Positions 46,501 through 56,713 are shown, numbered from the stretch's first letter. The stretch: DNA of 64,000 nt from Enoplolaimus lenunculus (GCA_030248215.1 JASANG010001571.1:21315-85314); one strand, 5' to 3'. Notes: generated by a model not told the origin, from the letters alone. Program-made: numbers and translations.

Positions 46501-49500
46501 CCAAGGAGTGGATAAGGTCCTGTTCACACGTGCTAGTTTTTGGTGTGAGAACTTACAGCTGCAAATTGCACTTGCAAGTTTTGTCCAAAATCCCATTCGA
46601 AAAACTTGCAGCTGCAAAACATTTATTAAAAATCATAATTTATAGTTTAGTTCACATGTGTGAATAACCATGCAAATTCGCTCAATTTACTGCAGCCGTT
46701 TTGTTATTAGTTGTTGAAAAATACAAGTTCTGCCTGCAATTTGCAGCTGCAAGTTTTCGCAGCCAAAACTTGCACGTGTGAATAGGGCTTAATTAATAAG
46801 GATTGAGGTGCGTTGAAATGCTAAATTTTACGGAATTTCTTGTGATTTCCCCAAACAGTGAGAAAAACTGCCGACCCCAACAAATGGTCGTGGCATAGGT
46901 GAACGCCGTAAAAGTAGTATAAGCATATTCCTAAGTCTCTAAGCCAGTAGCTAAGCCTAGAAGAAATCCTCAGCCTAATGATAACTTTTACACTGTGGGA
47001 GAAAAACTACAAAGGTGCCGCTTTTATAACCAGCGAACCGATTAATAGATTTCAGGTTTGTTTGAATAAAGCACGCTACTTTACAAAAAATTTGATGAAA
47101 TGTATCGCGTGATATCATATAAAAATACCTTAATGAAATCTAAAATTCAGAATACTAATTGTGTTTAGTTTTCTAGAATTATGGTTTAGAAAATGAAAAT
47201 TTAGAAAGTTCACTATAGGGCACAATTAACAAAGTTTGGTGTAATGTTAACAAAATATGTTTTAGTTTTGGCTCAGAAAGTTCAGTTTCGGCCACGCGAT
47301 ATTGTTTTCTTAAAATGTTACACTGTAAAATTTCAGTGATTTGATTTTTACTCAGAATGAGTTGAAACTATTAGAACTCAGAATTTTTGAGTTGATTCAA
47401 AACATTCTGAGTTTAATTAATCAACTCACCCTGAGTCAACTCCTCAACTTAAAGCGAATTTATGTTTACTGATTTTAATTCAGAAACAACTAAACTCGCA
47501 AGCTGAATTGATTAATTAACTCATTGGAATTTACCGTGTATGCTTATCCAAGTTTTTGGGTTCACTTATTATTTAAACGATTGCATAATTTTAACTCATT
47601 TCAGTTCGATTCTACAGTATTGAGAGGAAGCTTGTCTAAAATTTGCATAAATGGCTTAGGTACTCGAGGGCGAATAGGGCGAACGCAGTGCTGTAAAAAA
47701 GATATATAAACATTAATTATTTTCAACTGCATGTTTTTCGAACGAAATTTTGGACAAAACTTGCAAGTGTAATTTGAGGTTATTTAAAGTTATGGCTTTT
47801 CAAATTCTAATCACTGTACAAAATTTTTTAGCCAGATTCAAACTAACTTGGTGATCTGGCTCGTGTAGTTGGTTCGGGTAATCTTGCAGCCGGCGGTGAG
47901 GAGGGCAAATCAAAGCCGGTCTCGTCGAACGCAAGCGCCCTCGGGAATAACGGGGTCCGGCCCTGAGCAACCATTCGTCTCTTTGTGGCCACTGTTACGC
48001 TTTCGTCTTGCGTTGATGGCTCTAAAATAAAATAGTACCAACATAATTTTTGGCTATAATATCTTACCGAATAAGATGAGTAATCATTTGGCTATAATAT
48101 CTTACCGAACAAGATGAGTAATCATTGTGGTAAGCTCCTTTGTGGTGATACCAGAACTCCAGTAGCGGTTCTGGAAATTTCGTTCAGATTTCAGTAGGCT
48201 CATAGCCAGCTCACATTGCTAAGAGGGGCTAAACATTTTTTACAAGAGGCATACAAGGATTTTCAATGACTTATAAGCAAGATTGAAAATTTTCTAGGGT
48301 GAGCTAAAATTCTGCCATTGGGCTGAGCCCACCTGGTCGGTTCTGCCTTGGCTACATGCCCGGGTTTCACGTTTAGGTTCGGGTTTCGATTTACGCTTTA
48401 GGCTTAGGTTCAGGCTTAGGTTTAGATTTAGACTTACCACATGCATTATTTATCCATTTACCTACCTGTATTCGCTTGTACCACCGCTGTTCCTTGAAAA
48501 TCGATTTGTTTCATATCGCCGGCAGATATGGAAATGACCCCATCAAAACAATACTCGTTTGAGTCCCCGATTTGAGTCAGTGTTGCAATGGTTGCAAATC
48601 GACCCCCTGTTGCGTCGCGCGATTCAGGGGCTACAACACGCAGTGCCCCCTGGGCGCTTGTCAACGGCGTATCTCGACCTGAAATAAAAATAGAGTAACC
48701 AGACGCCGATCTGGATTAATAGCCGTAAAATACAACGTTAAAAATCGTTTTTTTAATTTTGTCAAGTTTACATACAGCGAGAGTGCATGAGATGAAAGAG
48801 TATGCAACTCTTGGAATTCCGCATGGTAAAAATGTCCCACCGGGAGTTGCGTTTTTATCCGACACCCATCATTTTAGGGTGGGTCGCTATCACATGCAAC
48901 ACTCTTAAATTAAACTATAAGCGGAGCATTTTTGATACCGTATACATATATTGTCATGGATCGCACAAGGTGTATGTGCCTCCTGAATAAGGCGGTGTTG
49001 GCCGGAAACACAACGTGACCCCTGGTTACATTGTTTTCTACACAGAATGAACCCAGTTGCACAGTCTTGTAAAAAGAGTCATTATCGACTTTTGCTTTGC
49101 AGTAAACGGTGAAATATTTGAAAGTTTGAATTTTACTAAAAAACCAATTTTCAATATTTCAAAAATGCTTGGAAATTTATTGTATATTTTAACATATTTT
49201 TCTCGGTTTGGTCTAAATTTATGACACTATTTTGTTGCGTGACAGGAGCCCATTTTCAAAGCCAATGTGGTTCGTTTTAAATATTTTGTTTTTGAAATTT
49301 GAAACATTTTGAGGCCATTTCATAAAAATAACAAATGAAAAATTACTTTTATACTTATTTCAGCCAATTAATATCACGCTATAGCAACAATTAATTCTTC
49401 GATGTATATTAATATATTTTGTGGTTCTAAATTGCCTGAGGTACCGACATCATAGTGCAGTAATGTGACGCAACGGATTCGGGATCAAATTACATTTTCA

Positions 49501-50947
49501 TTATTTATGTTATAGTTCCTAACATATAAGATTCAGGTCTTGTTTGCTATTTTGGCCCATGTAAAGATCAGAGGCGGAATAGTTTTCTGCCAGACTGGAA
49601 TGCAGTAAAGCTTAGCATCAGTGACAAGGATGCTGAAGCCAAAAATGCTTCAATGCCAATGACACTGGTCCCTCAAAAGTCACCTGGTGTACGCATGTTT
49701 TTGTAGACGTTGCATTAGACGAACTTTTTGCTTAGGCTTAGGCTTAGGTACAAGCCAATATGTTTGGGCGTAGGCTTAGGCTTAAGTTTAGGTACAAGCT
49801 AACATGCTTGGGTTTAGCTTTAGGCATAGGAATATGTTTATACTACTGTCCCGCGCGTGCTTTTACATTGGCCGATATTTTATAAAATTTAAATTCAGGA
49901 GCGGGACGGCATGTCTGTAACAGCTTGATCCTAAAATTTATCAACGTCCGGGGGAAAATGTTCAATGTGTTCACTCATTTAGGCATATCCCGTTAGAGGC
50001 TTGGTGCCAGTTGAAAACGCCAGGCGGAACCAGAAAAGAAGTTTTCAGAAAGTGACTTACCAGCAAGGTCAAAATTTTGATTTGAAGAAAAAAGATTAAC
50101 CTCGCTGGCTTCCCTCTGGCTATGAAAAAGGGTTTAAACACTGGTTAGTCATGTAAATTCTCCGTTTGCCCTTTCTAAAAGCTGTTAACGGACATGAGAC
50201 AATCGGCAACAATTGATATGGGATGTCCAACGGGAACCGGGACATCGGGCCTTTCTTTAACTACTTTTTTCGCCTTCTATATATGTCGACCGTATGCTTC
50301 CGGCTAGTATACATACAATGCGTTGCACTATATATACTGTATATGCACATAATGTGGGGGTGTATAAGTTTACCTGGGAAAACTACAAAAGTGTAAATTT
50401 CATAAGCCTGTATATTCGCTGGTTCGGTAGGGAAAATCTGTAGTGTAAAGTTTGTTTGAAAAACGGAATATGTGGATAATTTCAACGCTTAGATTATCTC
50501 TGCGTTGGCAGGGAAAATCATGAATCACTGTCATGATCAAACATATAATTGCAATCACTGCATTTACTACAGTGGACTAAGCTTCATTTTAATTTTGGAC
50601 TGATGAGCAGGGGTGGGTCCGGACCCCTTGGATCCACCCCTGCACACGCCATTGTAATGGACGAGCATGTCCCACAGGCTTACATGGGTGTTCCATATAT
50701 TAAATATTTCTAGCAAACGCCAGCTTAGAGACATTTTGAAGCGTCAAACCTGTGTTGTACTCGGTCGCACGAAGACGTAATTCCGTTCCATCAAAACATC
50801 CGTCCCCAAGATATACCGTTTGTTGTGGTTCGTTAGGCAATTGAACTTGGACTTGTAACTTGATTAGGGCACCGGTTAACGAAGCTGTTTGACCAGAATG
50901 AGTGGGTGAATATTGCCGAGGACTTCCACGGAATGCACTCACGCGTT
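43551..50947 (-). CDS. Divergent H2A.Z-like histone variant with a long N-terminal tail
   Basis: Exons (minus): 50750-50947, 48466-48678, 47848-48021, 44541-44887, 43551-43691 (TAA). Phases 1,1,1,0 join into 357 residues; the first exon enters in phase 1, so the start is upstream and unseen. The last two exons encode a histone H2A fold: [33 protein letters not shown], then [18 protein letters not shown]. Loop 1 has the H2A.Z length (one residue longer than canonical H2A), and GAAVY and KRITP are H2A.Z-like. Acidic-patch positions (canonical numbering) are partly kept: E56, E61, D at 64, D90, E92, but V at 91; residues 65-71 and the C-terminal tail are unlike any H2A I know. The preceding part of exon 4 and exon 3 are basic and Ser/Pro-rich ([20 protein letters not shown]), tail-like. 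Exons 1-2 share a CFDG motif and an NTG exon end but match no family I recognise. They could belong to another gene; only phase and order tie them in. Confidence 0.8.
43811..43950. mobile_element. TA-type foldback MITE, GAGTCAAATTGACTC family, truncated
   Basis: CACTGGAACAAAATGGTGAG and the inner palindrome (GAGTCAAATTCAACTC) are present; the right end is lost. Last intron of the histone gene. Confidence 0.6.
44027..44514. mobile_element. MITE, ATTCTCAAATG family, split by a nested element
   Basis: Left GCTCGTATTCTCAAATGTG, right ATACATTTACGAATATGGACC. Interrupted by the tRNA-bearing TTAA element at 44198-44459. Ends 27 bp from the histone exon donor. Confidence 0.75.
44198..44459. mobile_element. 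piggyBac-like element with tRNA-like core, TTAA duplication, nested
   Basis: Flanked by TTAA at 44194-44197 and 44460-44463. Ends CTCTTCTCACATGAAT and CAATGTGAAAAGGGG. Core on the minus strand carries CTCCTATAGCTGAGTGG and GGAGTTCGAATCC-type boxes. Confidence 0.85.
44908..45052. mobile_element. TTAGGC-type hAT-like MITE, worn
   Basis: CTCTAGATTAAAGCATATTC, a few hexamers, then GGCACTAAAAGTAACATGGG. Begins 18 bp upstream of the main histone-fold exon acceptor. Confidence 0.55.
45053..46045. other. AT-rich intron of the histone gene
   Basis: No exon or family-level repeat recognised. Confidence 0.4.
46046..46186. mobile_element. GCGCTATAC-family MITE
   Basis: Ends AGGATTGCGCTATACTTTGC and GCGAGCATACCGCAATCCT. 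Confidence 0.7.
46516..46789. mobile_element. PIF/Harbinger-like MITE, AGCCCTATTCACACGTG family (TSD TAA)
   Basis: TAA on both flanks (46513-46515, 46790-46792). Ends GGTCCTGTTCACACGTGC and CACGTGTGAATAGGGCT. Confidence 0.8.
46884..46985. mobile_element. TTAGGC-type MITE fragment
   Basis: GTAAAAGTAGTATAAGCATATTCC followed by a few CCTAAG hexamers; right end not found. Confidence 0.45.
47331..47538. mobile_element. TA-type MITE, CACTGTAAATTCCAGTGAG family
   Basis: Ends CACTGTAAAATTTCAGTG and CATTGGAATTTACCGTG flanked by TA. Confidence 0.8.
48195..48361. mobile_element. hAT-like MITE, CAGGCCCGTA family
   Basis: Left TAGGCTCATAGCCAGCTCAC, right CTTGGCTACATGCCCG. A short TTAGGC-type fragment follows at 48362-48440. 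Confidence 0.6.
48780..49095. mobile_element. Repeat related to the AGAGTGGATGAT element
   Basis: Inverted text GAGTATGCAACTCTTGG / CCCAGTTGCACAGTCTTG plus the segment shared with 3.2 kb (TTTTCTACACAGAATG). Boundaries approximate. Confidence 0.4.
49555..49873. mobile_element. hAT-like MITE with TTAGGC-type array
   Basis: Flanks GCTATTTT / GATATTTT (7 of 8). Ends GGCCCATGTAAAGATCAG and CGTGCTTTTACATTGGCC; array with GTACAAGC spacers. Confidence 0.85.
49874..50749. other. Intron of the histone gene model, nothing recognised
   Basis: AT-rich with a TATATA-rich stretch near 50325-50350. No exon supported. Confidence 0.4.
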
Positions 50948-51366
50948 CTGAAGTGTAATGGTTCGAATTTCGCTTTTAGGGCAAGTTTTATGATTTGTTT
51001 GAGGTACCACGTGCAGTATCAATTAATTTGACACAAAAAGGATTTTTTGAAAACAATATGATTATTTAATATAAAAAATATTAACAATTTAAATTTTGAA
51101 AAATATTCCTGCGAAATGTATTTTCAGGTGCTAAAAGTGCTGATTGCACTATTTTAGTATTTCAAAGATTTGTGAATACAAATTGTGAAGGTTTCCTAAC
51201 TAAGTTTAATACTCCGTTTATCCGAATGTGAAGCACAAAATCCGTTAAATTTTAAAAAACTTTTACGCAAAAAAATTTCAAAAACAAAATATTTTCAGTT
51301 TTAATTGTGAATCCTGTATTTAATCAAGCAATTTTTTTACTTAAACAAAATTACGAATCGGTGCTA

Positions 51367-51583
51367 CACTGCAAAAAATTGGTTAGACAAATTGACCTGC
51401 GAAATAGGCTTTTCGGGACTATACAAACTGAGTCAAATTCGACTCCGCCAGGGTCAAATTCGACTCACTGTGCGACTCAGATGAGCCGAATTTGACTCTG
51501 GCGGAGTGGAATTTGACTCAGTTTGTGTAGTCCCGAAAAGCCTATTTCGAACAGAGTCAATTTGACTCACATTTTTTGCAGTG
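51367..51583. mobile_element. TA-type foldback MITE, GAGTCAAATTGACTC family (left arm)
   Basis: Ends CACTGCAAAAAATTGGTTAG and CATTTTTTGCAGTG, TA on both flanks. Confidence 0.85.
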
Positions 51584-52914
51584 TAGTTATAGCTCACTTT
51601 CCGGCTCAAATTTTGGTATTTTTAGATGTCTCTTGCCGGTTTAGGTATTTTGTAATTCTGGTTGCAGCCATACCCTGGTCGGGTGGGTTGAAGCTCATGA
51701 ACCAAAACCGTAAAAACAATATAAACGTTTACCAGAAATACGCCGAATCAAATTGGTCATTTTCATCAAATTATAGACCAAATTCGCAAAATATCGTTAA
51801 AATGTAATTGTCAAACAACTGTAAAAAATGTTTCGTTTAAAAATGAATTCAAAATTTTTCAAAGTTCAAATTTTTTCTCGTTTCTGGTTAAGAATTAAAA
51901 GTTTCAAAACCGATATGAATTTGCTTTTAGATATCTCAAATACAAAAATACTAAAATGAGATGCATTGATGTATAGAATCCGGTAAATTTTTTGAGCTTT
52001 CTCACATATTAAACCTGTTAAGTTGCTGAGGTTTAGTTTATAACTTTAGGCTTGTGTATTTCTTCCCAGTAACCAGGAAAAGATAACATAGCATCAAGAG
52101 TTTAGAACTCCACAGAATGGGTTAAACAAATTTGGGAAAAAATTTTAAGTGTCAACTTATCATAAACCAGAGTTGTCACAAGTATTGACCGATTGTCAAA
52201 AATCTGAAATACAAGCTTTCAAACAGGTCTGCTCAAGTGTAGCAGATTTAAAGATTTAATCTGCTATGGACAAATTTAAAGTGTATATGTGGCAATTCAG
52301 TCCACTATAATGGATCATCCACGTTATACTGTCTACGCTACTGTAAATATTATACCCACGTTCGTGTCACTAAGTTTGTAATTGCAGTGTTTTCAAATTA
52401 TATATCCAAAAGTCACCCGTACACAGTGTAGACCCACCAGACCACTGGCAGGTCCTCTGAACGGCGAATGCTTCGTCATATTATGGCACATACAAACGCC
52501 ACTTTGTCAGTACGTTACAGAAAGGACAGCTGTTTTGTCATGAGTGCGTCAGAAGGGTAGGCACTCGGGGTTTAAAGCATAATACAGAGTCTGGTGCGTC
52601 AGAAGGTAGGGACTCGGGGTTTAAAGCATATTGCAGAATCTGTCCGAAGTGAATCTTGTGACCGATTATGCGGAGTCTGACCAAAAGAAACACTTATTGT
52701 CAGAAGGCAGGCATTGTCCAAACAGTGTCCACATTGTCCCAACTCCCTCCGAAGCGACTACTGCCAAATACACTTTGTGGCGTATTATGTACAAAGAATT
52801 TATAACGGCTCTTGTACACTGCTTCCTTGCAGGATTAGGCATTTAGGTCCAGGAAACGGTTTAACTAAGCTGAACCTTAACCAAAGCCTTTGTCGAAGTC
52901 ATTTTAAGCGTAAT
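51584..52914. other. Left-arm flank upstream of the peptide gene
   Basis: AT-rich, then a less AT-rich stretch (52540-52900) where GCGTCAGAAGG and GGACTCGGGGTTTAAAGCAT are directly repeated about 50 bp apart. Short frames here have no family match; the peptide gene's promoter should lie in this region. Confidence 0.4.
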
Positions 52915-53190
52915 GCAGGGTTCACGTTTAACTGGGGCGGCTTGGGACTGGGACACGTTTTATCCCCGGTTAGCCTATTTGGTTACATTTTGTCTGCTAA
53001 TAGTCCCCATATCATATTCAAAGTCCTACTTGTCTGCTATCATCATATGTAGGTCACCTTTTGTCCTTCAATATCATATGGTATTCGATGTATTGTCAGC
53101 AAATATCATATGATATATTTTCAAATGTCTGCATACTAAAGTAACATACTCAAATTGTCCTGTTGAATATCATATTGGAGTTTTGTCTGT
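52915..53190. repeat. ATATCATATGATAT repeat upstream of the left peptide gene
   Basis: Three spaced near-palindromes of the ATATCATATGATAT type and a GACACGTTTTATCC end, homologous to 22.0-22.3 kb. It ends about 175 bp before the peptide ATG. Confidence 0.65.
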
Positions 53191-53365
53191 TCACCCGATA
53201 TGAGTGCTCGAATTTTAAGATTGACGTCAAATCAACATGGGACAAACCGTGTTCTGCCTGCCCGGGTTATAACGTGAATAAGCCTGAACAAAATCTAAGT
53301 CCAAGCCATAATATTAAATGTGTGGGAAGTGTACAAGAACTGACTTTAACTCTCTGTTTTCAGTT

Positions 53366-53818
53366 ATGACTTTTCAAATAGTAAACAAAATATCGTTATC
53401 GTATATCAACCACTGGCTGATGTTCGTTATAATTTTATTCGTTTTATGCCCTATAGCATCAGAGTCTTTCGTAGTAATACCGATTCATACTCAAGATCGA
53501 TCATTTTCATTTCTACCAATGGATTATCCAATCAAAACAAGCGGTAGTGACGTGTATGAAATTGAACCAATCAATGACGAGAACGTCATCGACGAAATGA
53601 TAAACGTTGCCGAAGAATCAAACGCCGCGTCTGATAGCGTTAATAATTTTGGAACATCGGTGGTGTTTGATTTACAGCCTGATCATGTCGAAATACTCAA
53701 ATTACAACGTGCCACACCGCAAGAACCGGAAACTTTTGTCATTGACGACAACAATTTGCCTGAAGCGTCTAAACGCAAAGCGTTTGATTTATCGTTTCCT
53801 GGTTTACAGTTCGGATGA
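53366..53818 (+). CDS. Putative neuropeptide precursor, left-arm copy (150 aa)
   Basis: The single-exon reading frame starts at an ATG two bases after a TTTTCAG acceptor. That fits a 5' UTR intron or trans-splicing and decides the start over the longer frame beginning at 53318. Seen: a hydrophobic signal peptide (core about residues 17-32, WLMFVIILFVLCPIAS), an acidic spacer, then SKR followed by KAFDLSFPGLQFG and the stop. Known processing of such precursors: cleavage after KR and conversion of the terminal Gly to an amide, predicting one mature peptide, KAFDLSFPGLQF-amide. The LQF-amide end recalls C. elegans NLP-12 (PLQF-amide), but three shared residues are weak evidence. The right-arm copy differs at nine bases by my count, six silent and three changing residues, with the mature peptide identical. 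A secreted protein of another kind is possible. Confidence 0.7.
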   Translation: MTFQIVNKISLSYINHWLMFVIILFVLCPIASESFVVIPIHTQDRSFSFLPMDYPIKTSGSDVYEIEPINDENVIDEMINVAEESNAASDSVNNFGTSVVFDLQPDHVEILKLQRATPQEPETFVIDDNNLPEASKRKAFDLSFPGLQFG

Positions 53819-53907
53819 CTGAATTTCTGTTTGAAGATGATCGAACACATGCGTGTAACATAGAAAATTACTGAAATCTGTATAAGCAGAAAATATATCA
53901 AATTTTA

Positions 53908-53965
53908 TCTAAAATATATATATTATATATGTATGAATGTATGTTTATATATGATATATATAGCC
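53908..53965. repeat. TA/TATG microsatellite
   Basis: TATATATATTATATATGTATG stretch after the peptide gene, mirrored near 61030-61090 in the other arm. Similar tracts occur at 2820-2860, 15140-15190 and 23055-23080. Confidence 0.7.
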
Positions 53966-54490
53966 ATTTTTAGGAAATAGAGTCCGAAATTTGAATCAAA
54001 AATGTGCGTCTTCAATTATGATCAGCTGAATCTTATTTACTAAAATTTTATCTCGGAAAGATTCGAAATCGCAACACAAATTACGTTTTAGTTTTGAAGT
54101 TTTTTTCAAACATAACAGTTGCGAATTGTTTTGCTACATTCGTTAAAACCAGAAAATTATCTCTTAAATATGAGACAATTTTTATTAAAATTTAATTTAT
54201 TACATATTGCAAGAGTGAATTATACGTGTGGAGTATGACACTCGACCAGATCCATTTTGAATGACACGGACTATGTTTTATGTCAGTCCCACCCTGAGGG
54301 ATATCGCCTACACTCAAATTAGCCTATTACGATTAAAGCGCTTTGTCGATTGGGGTTTGATGCTCTATTATGTTTGAAGGTTAGAATGTATCTAATACCC
54401 CCGCAAGATCAGGGAGGGGTTACAGCAACTTACGACCTCATAATGTTAAACTGATCGAGCGTACGAATGGAGAAGTGTCATACTCTCTAC

Positions 54491-54676
54491 GGCCAATGTT
54501 ACTTGAAGGGGCACAACAGTAGATTAAGCGTATACCTAAGCCTAAGCCTAAGCCTAAGCGTTACAAAAATGTGTTCTTAAGCCTAAGTCTAAGCCTAAGC
54601 AAAAAATATCTAGAATCTAGACGTAGTCTTTTATGAAAAAACCAGAAACCTGGACGCCCCTTAAAGTAACATGGGC
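54491..54676. mobile_element. TTAGGC-type hAT-like MITE, GTTACTTTAAGG subtype (left arm)
   Basis: Ends GGCCAATGTTACTTGAAGGG and CCTTAAAGTAACATGGGCC; array of CCTAAG hexamers. Confidence 0.85.
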
Positions 54677-54732
54677 CCTGTATTATACACCATAGCGTTA
54701 TAGTTAATAATGTTTAATAAAAATTGACTGAA

Positions 54733-54820
54733 ATCCTAAGACTAAGCAAAAAAGGTGTCTAAAGCAAAACTATGGTAGTCCTGCAGAAAAACGATCCGTT
54801 CCTGACCTTTACATTGGTCT
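54733..54820. mobile_element. TTAGGC-type MITE, right half (left arm)
   Basis: CCTAAGACTAAGCAAAAAAG to CCTGACCTTTACATTGGTC. Confidence 0.6.
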
Positions 54821-55634
54821 GTTTTCGCATCACTGAGCTAAAAATATAAAAGACAAACCCTTTCCTCATGAATATATTCAATTTCTTCAGAGATGGTTTC
54901 AAGATGGTATTCGAAACCTTTTTCTTGTGGGAGTTTTAACCACCATATAGAAGCGGGTCGTCATTCTGGCTCCGGCAGAAAATCGACCTCTGGTGTTCTA
55001 TGCTCCGGTATAATTTTTCACTTTGCGGATAGTGTCCGTAAACCCCAATTAGAGTTCATAATTATCAATTATTCCTAATTGAAGAGCATAAGTGACTCCA
55101 GAACCAAATATGACTCCAGGACCCAATAAAGTTGAGTTCGAAACTTTAAAGCGTATTTAAGTTTTGAAAGGATTCCAAAGTATAACTTAGTATTATGGCG
55201 CAAGCTTTTGATGCATTGCAAAAAACGTTTAATTCAACGGATAGTAGGCATCCGAGTACATATCAGTATTAACGAAGGGGGCGGAGGGCGGGTTGAAAAC
55301 ATATAACAGTACGTAATCAAATAACAAGGGGGTACCTTCCGGAGAGGCCAAATAAATATCAGCCCCCTCTTTTTCGGGTCACTACACCTATCTTCGTTTC
55401 TCACCTCCGGCTTCACTTCCTGCTGACCTCCGGCTCCTGATTTTCACCTCCAATTGCACCCTGGCTAGCCCGAATGCGCTTAGAAGCTTTGTAGCGATTT
55501 CATACTGCACGTACTCGTGAACTTTACGCTTATGTTGATCTCACATGGCATAGCTGGATCCCACGGCGACGTTTTTGCTTGTTAGACGATCGCAGAAAAC
55601 CGTGCATCATGTGTTATGCGGGATTCTCGTTATA

Positions 55635-55890
55635 AATGGGCAACATGGAACATGTTTTGTCCCTATGAATACAGTAGCGGGCTAAACATTTTGCTGCACA
55701 TTGACCGCTATCAAATTCAAAAAATTTAAATTGTCTGGTGTACGTTCACTGTTTGTACTGCAATATCATATGATATTTGAAATACTGTCTATTTAATATC
55801 ATATGACATATTTGAAAATGTTTCCAAGGTTGTGGTGGGCTAGCATATCAAATGTCCTGTAGAATGTCATATGATACTAAAATGTATAGG
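55635..55890. repeat. ATATCATATGATAT repeat, second left-arm copy
   Basis: CATGTTTTGTCCCTATGAAT, then ATATCATATGATATTTG and related palindromes; mirrored at about 59100-59370. Confidence 0.6.
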
Positions 55891-55923
55891 ATAATTTGTT
55901 AGTAGAAAAACATAAATACTAAC

Positions 55924-56344
55924 TGTAGTGACCCGAATAAGAGGAGGGGGGACTGATATTTATTTGGCCTCTCTAGAAGGTACCCCCTGGTTATTCGGTT
56001 ACGGACTGTTATTTATTTTTAACCCACGCTCCGCCGCCCTTCGTTGATACTGATATATATTTGGTACTGCAATTATCCGTTGAACTAAACGTTTATTTGT
56101 TTTGTGTCAATAGCCTGAGCGATAATACAAGGTTATACTTAGGAATGTAGTTTCTGAATTTAAGTACGCTTTAAAGTTTCGACCTCAAATTATTTGGTGC
56201 TGGAGTCATTTATGCGCTACAATTAGGGTTAATTAACATTTAGACTCTATCCGCTTACGGACTCTCATTAGGGATACGGAATTTTATTGATTAGGACTCA
56301 AAACGAGGACCCCTCTTATTACCCCTCTTTTATTCGGGTCACTA
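55924..56344. mobile_element. MITE, GTAGTGACCCGAATAA family (left arm)
   Basis: Ends TGTAGTGACCCGAATAAGAG and TTTTATTCGGGTCACTA. A further family end lies at 55374-55388. Confidence 0.75.
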
Positions 56345-56504
56345 GTTTTCTAAACTAGTATAATTGATTTTTTATTTCTTTACTCAATTGCTTTACATAT
56401 TAAACTGTTAGAATTTTTCACTTTTTAGCAAGAGTATTGCCCTTAGGTTTTTATATATAACAAATGCGTTGGCTATTATTACTTTGAAGCCGTACTGTAG
56501 TATA

Positions 56505-56559
56505 CATGTTCTCAACTCTAAAGCCTTAGCCTAAAGCGAAAGATAGCCTAAGCTTAAGC
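56505..56559. mobile_element. TTAGGC-type MITE end cut at the arm junction
   Basis: GCCTTAGCCTAAAGCGAAAG then the junction with the A-rich tract. The right arm holds more of the same element (58287-58490). Confidence 0.55.
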
Positions 56560-56563
56560 CCCC

Positions 56564-56650
56564 AAAAAAAAAAAAAATAAAAAAATATAAAAAAAAAAAA
56601 AAAAAAAAATAATTTAAAAAAAATAATAATATTTTAATTAAAAAAAAATA

Positions 56651-56708
<58 letters not shown>

Positions 56709-56713
56709 AAAAA
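56564..56713. repeat. Poly-A low-complexity tract at inner arm junction
   Basis: Runs of A broken by a few T, sitting exactly where the left arm stops matching the right. It may be a real A-rich junction or low-quality consensus near the centre of a palindrome. Confidence 0.85.

Larger units (their letters stand above)
51007..56559 (+). repeat. Left arm of a large inverted duplication
   Basis: Reverse-complement match to 58406-64000, followed base by base at the outer end (CCACGTGCAGTATC), through the peptide gene (about 98% identity over the CDS) and at the inner end (AGCCTAAGCTTAAG). It carries a TA-type MITE, two TTAGGC-type elements, a GTAGTGACC element, two ATATCATATGATAT repeats and the neuropeptide-like gene. 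The outer end lies about 60 bp from the first visible exon of the histone gene. Confidence 0.95.

Noticed and set aside
55234-55416. Conserved 40-residue frame shared by both arms (RNEDRCSDPKKRG)
   Set aside because: It spans the end of a GTAGTGACC-family MITE; identity is explained by the recent duplication.
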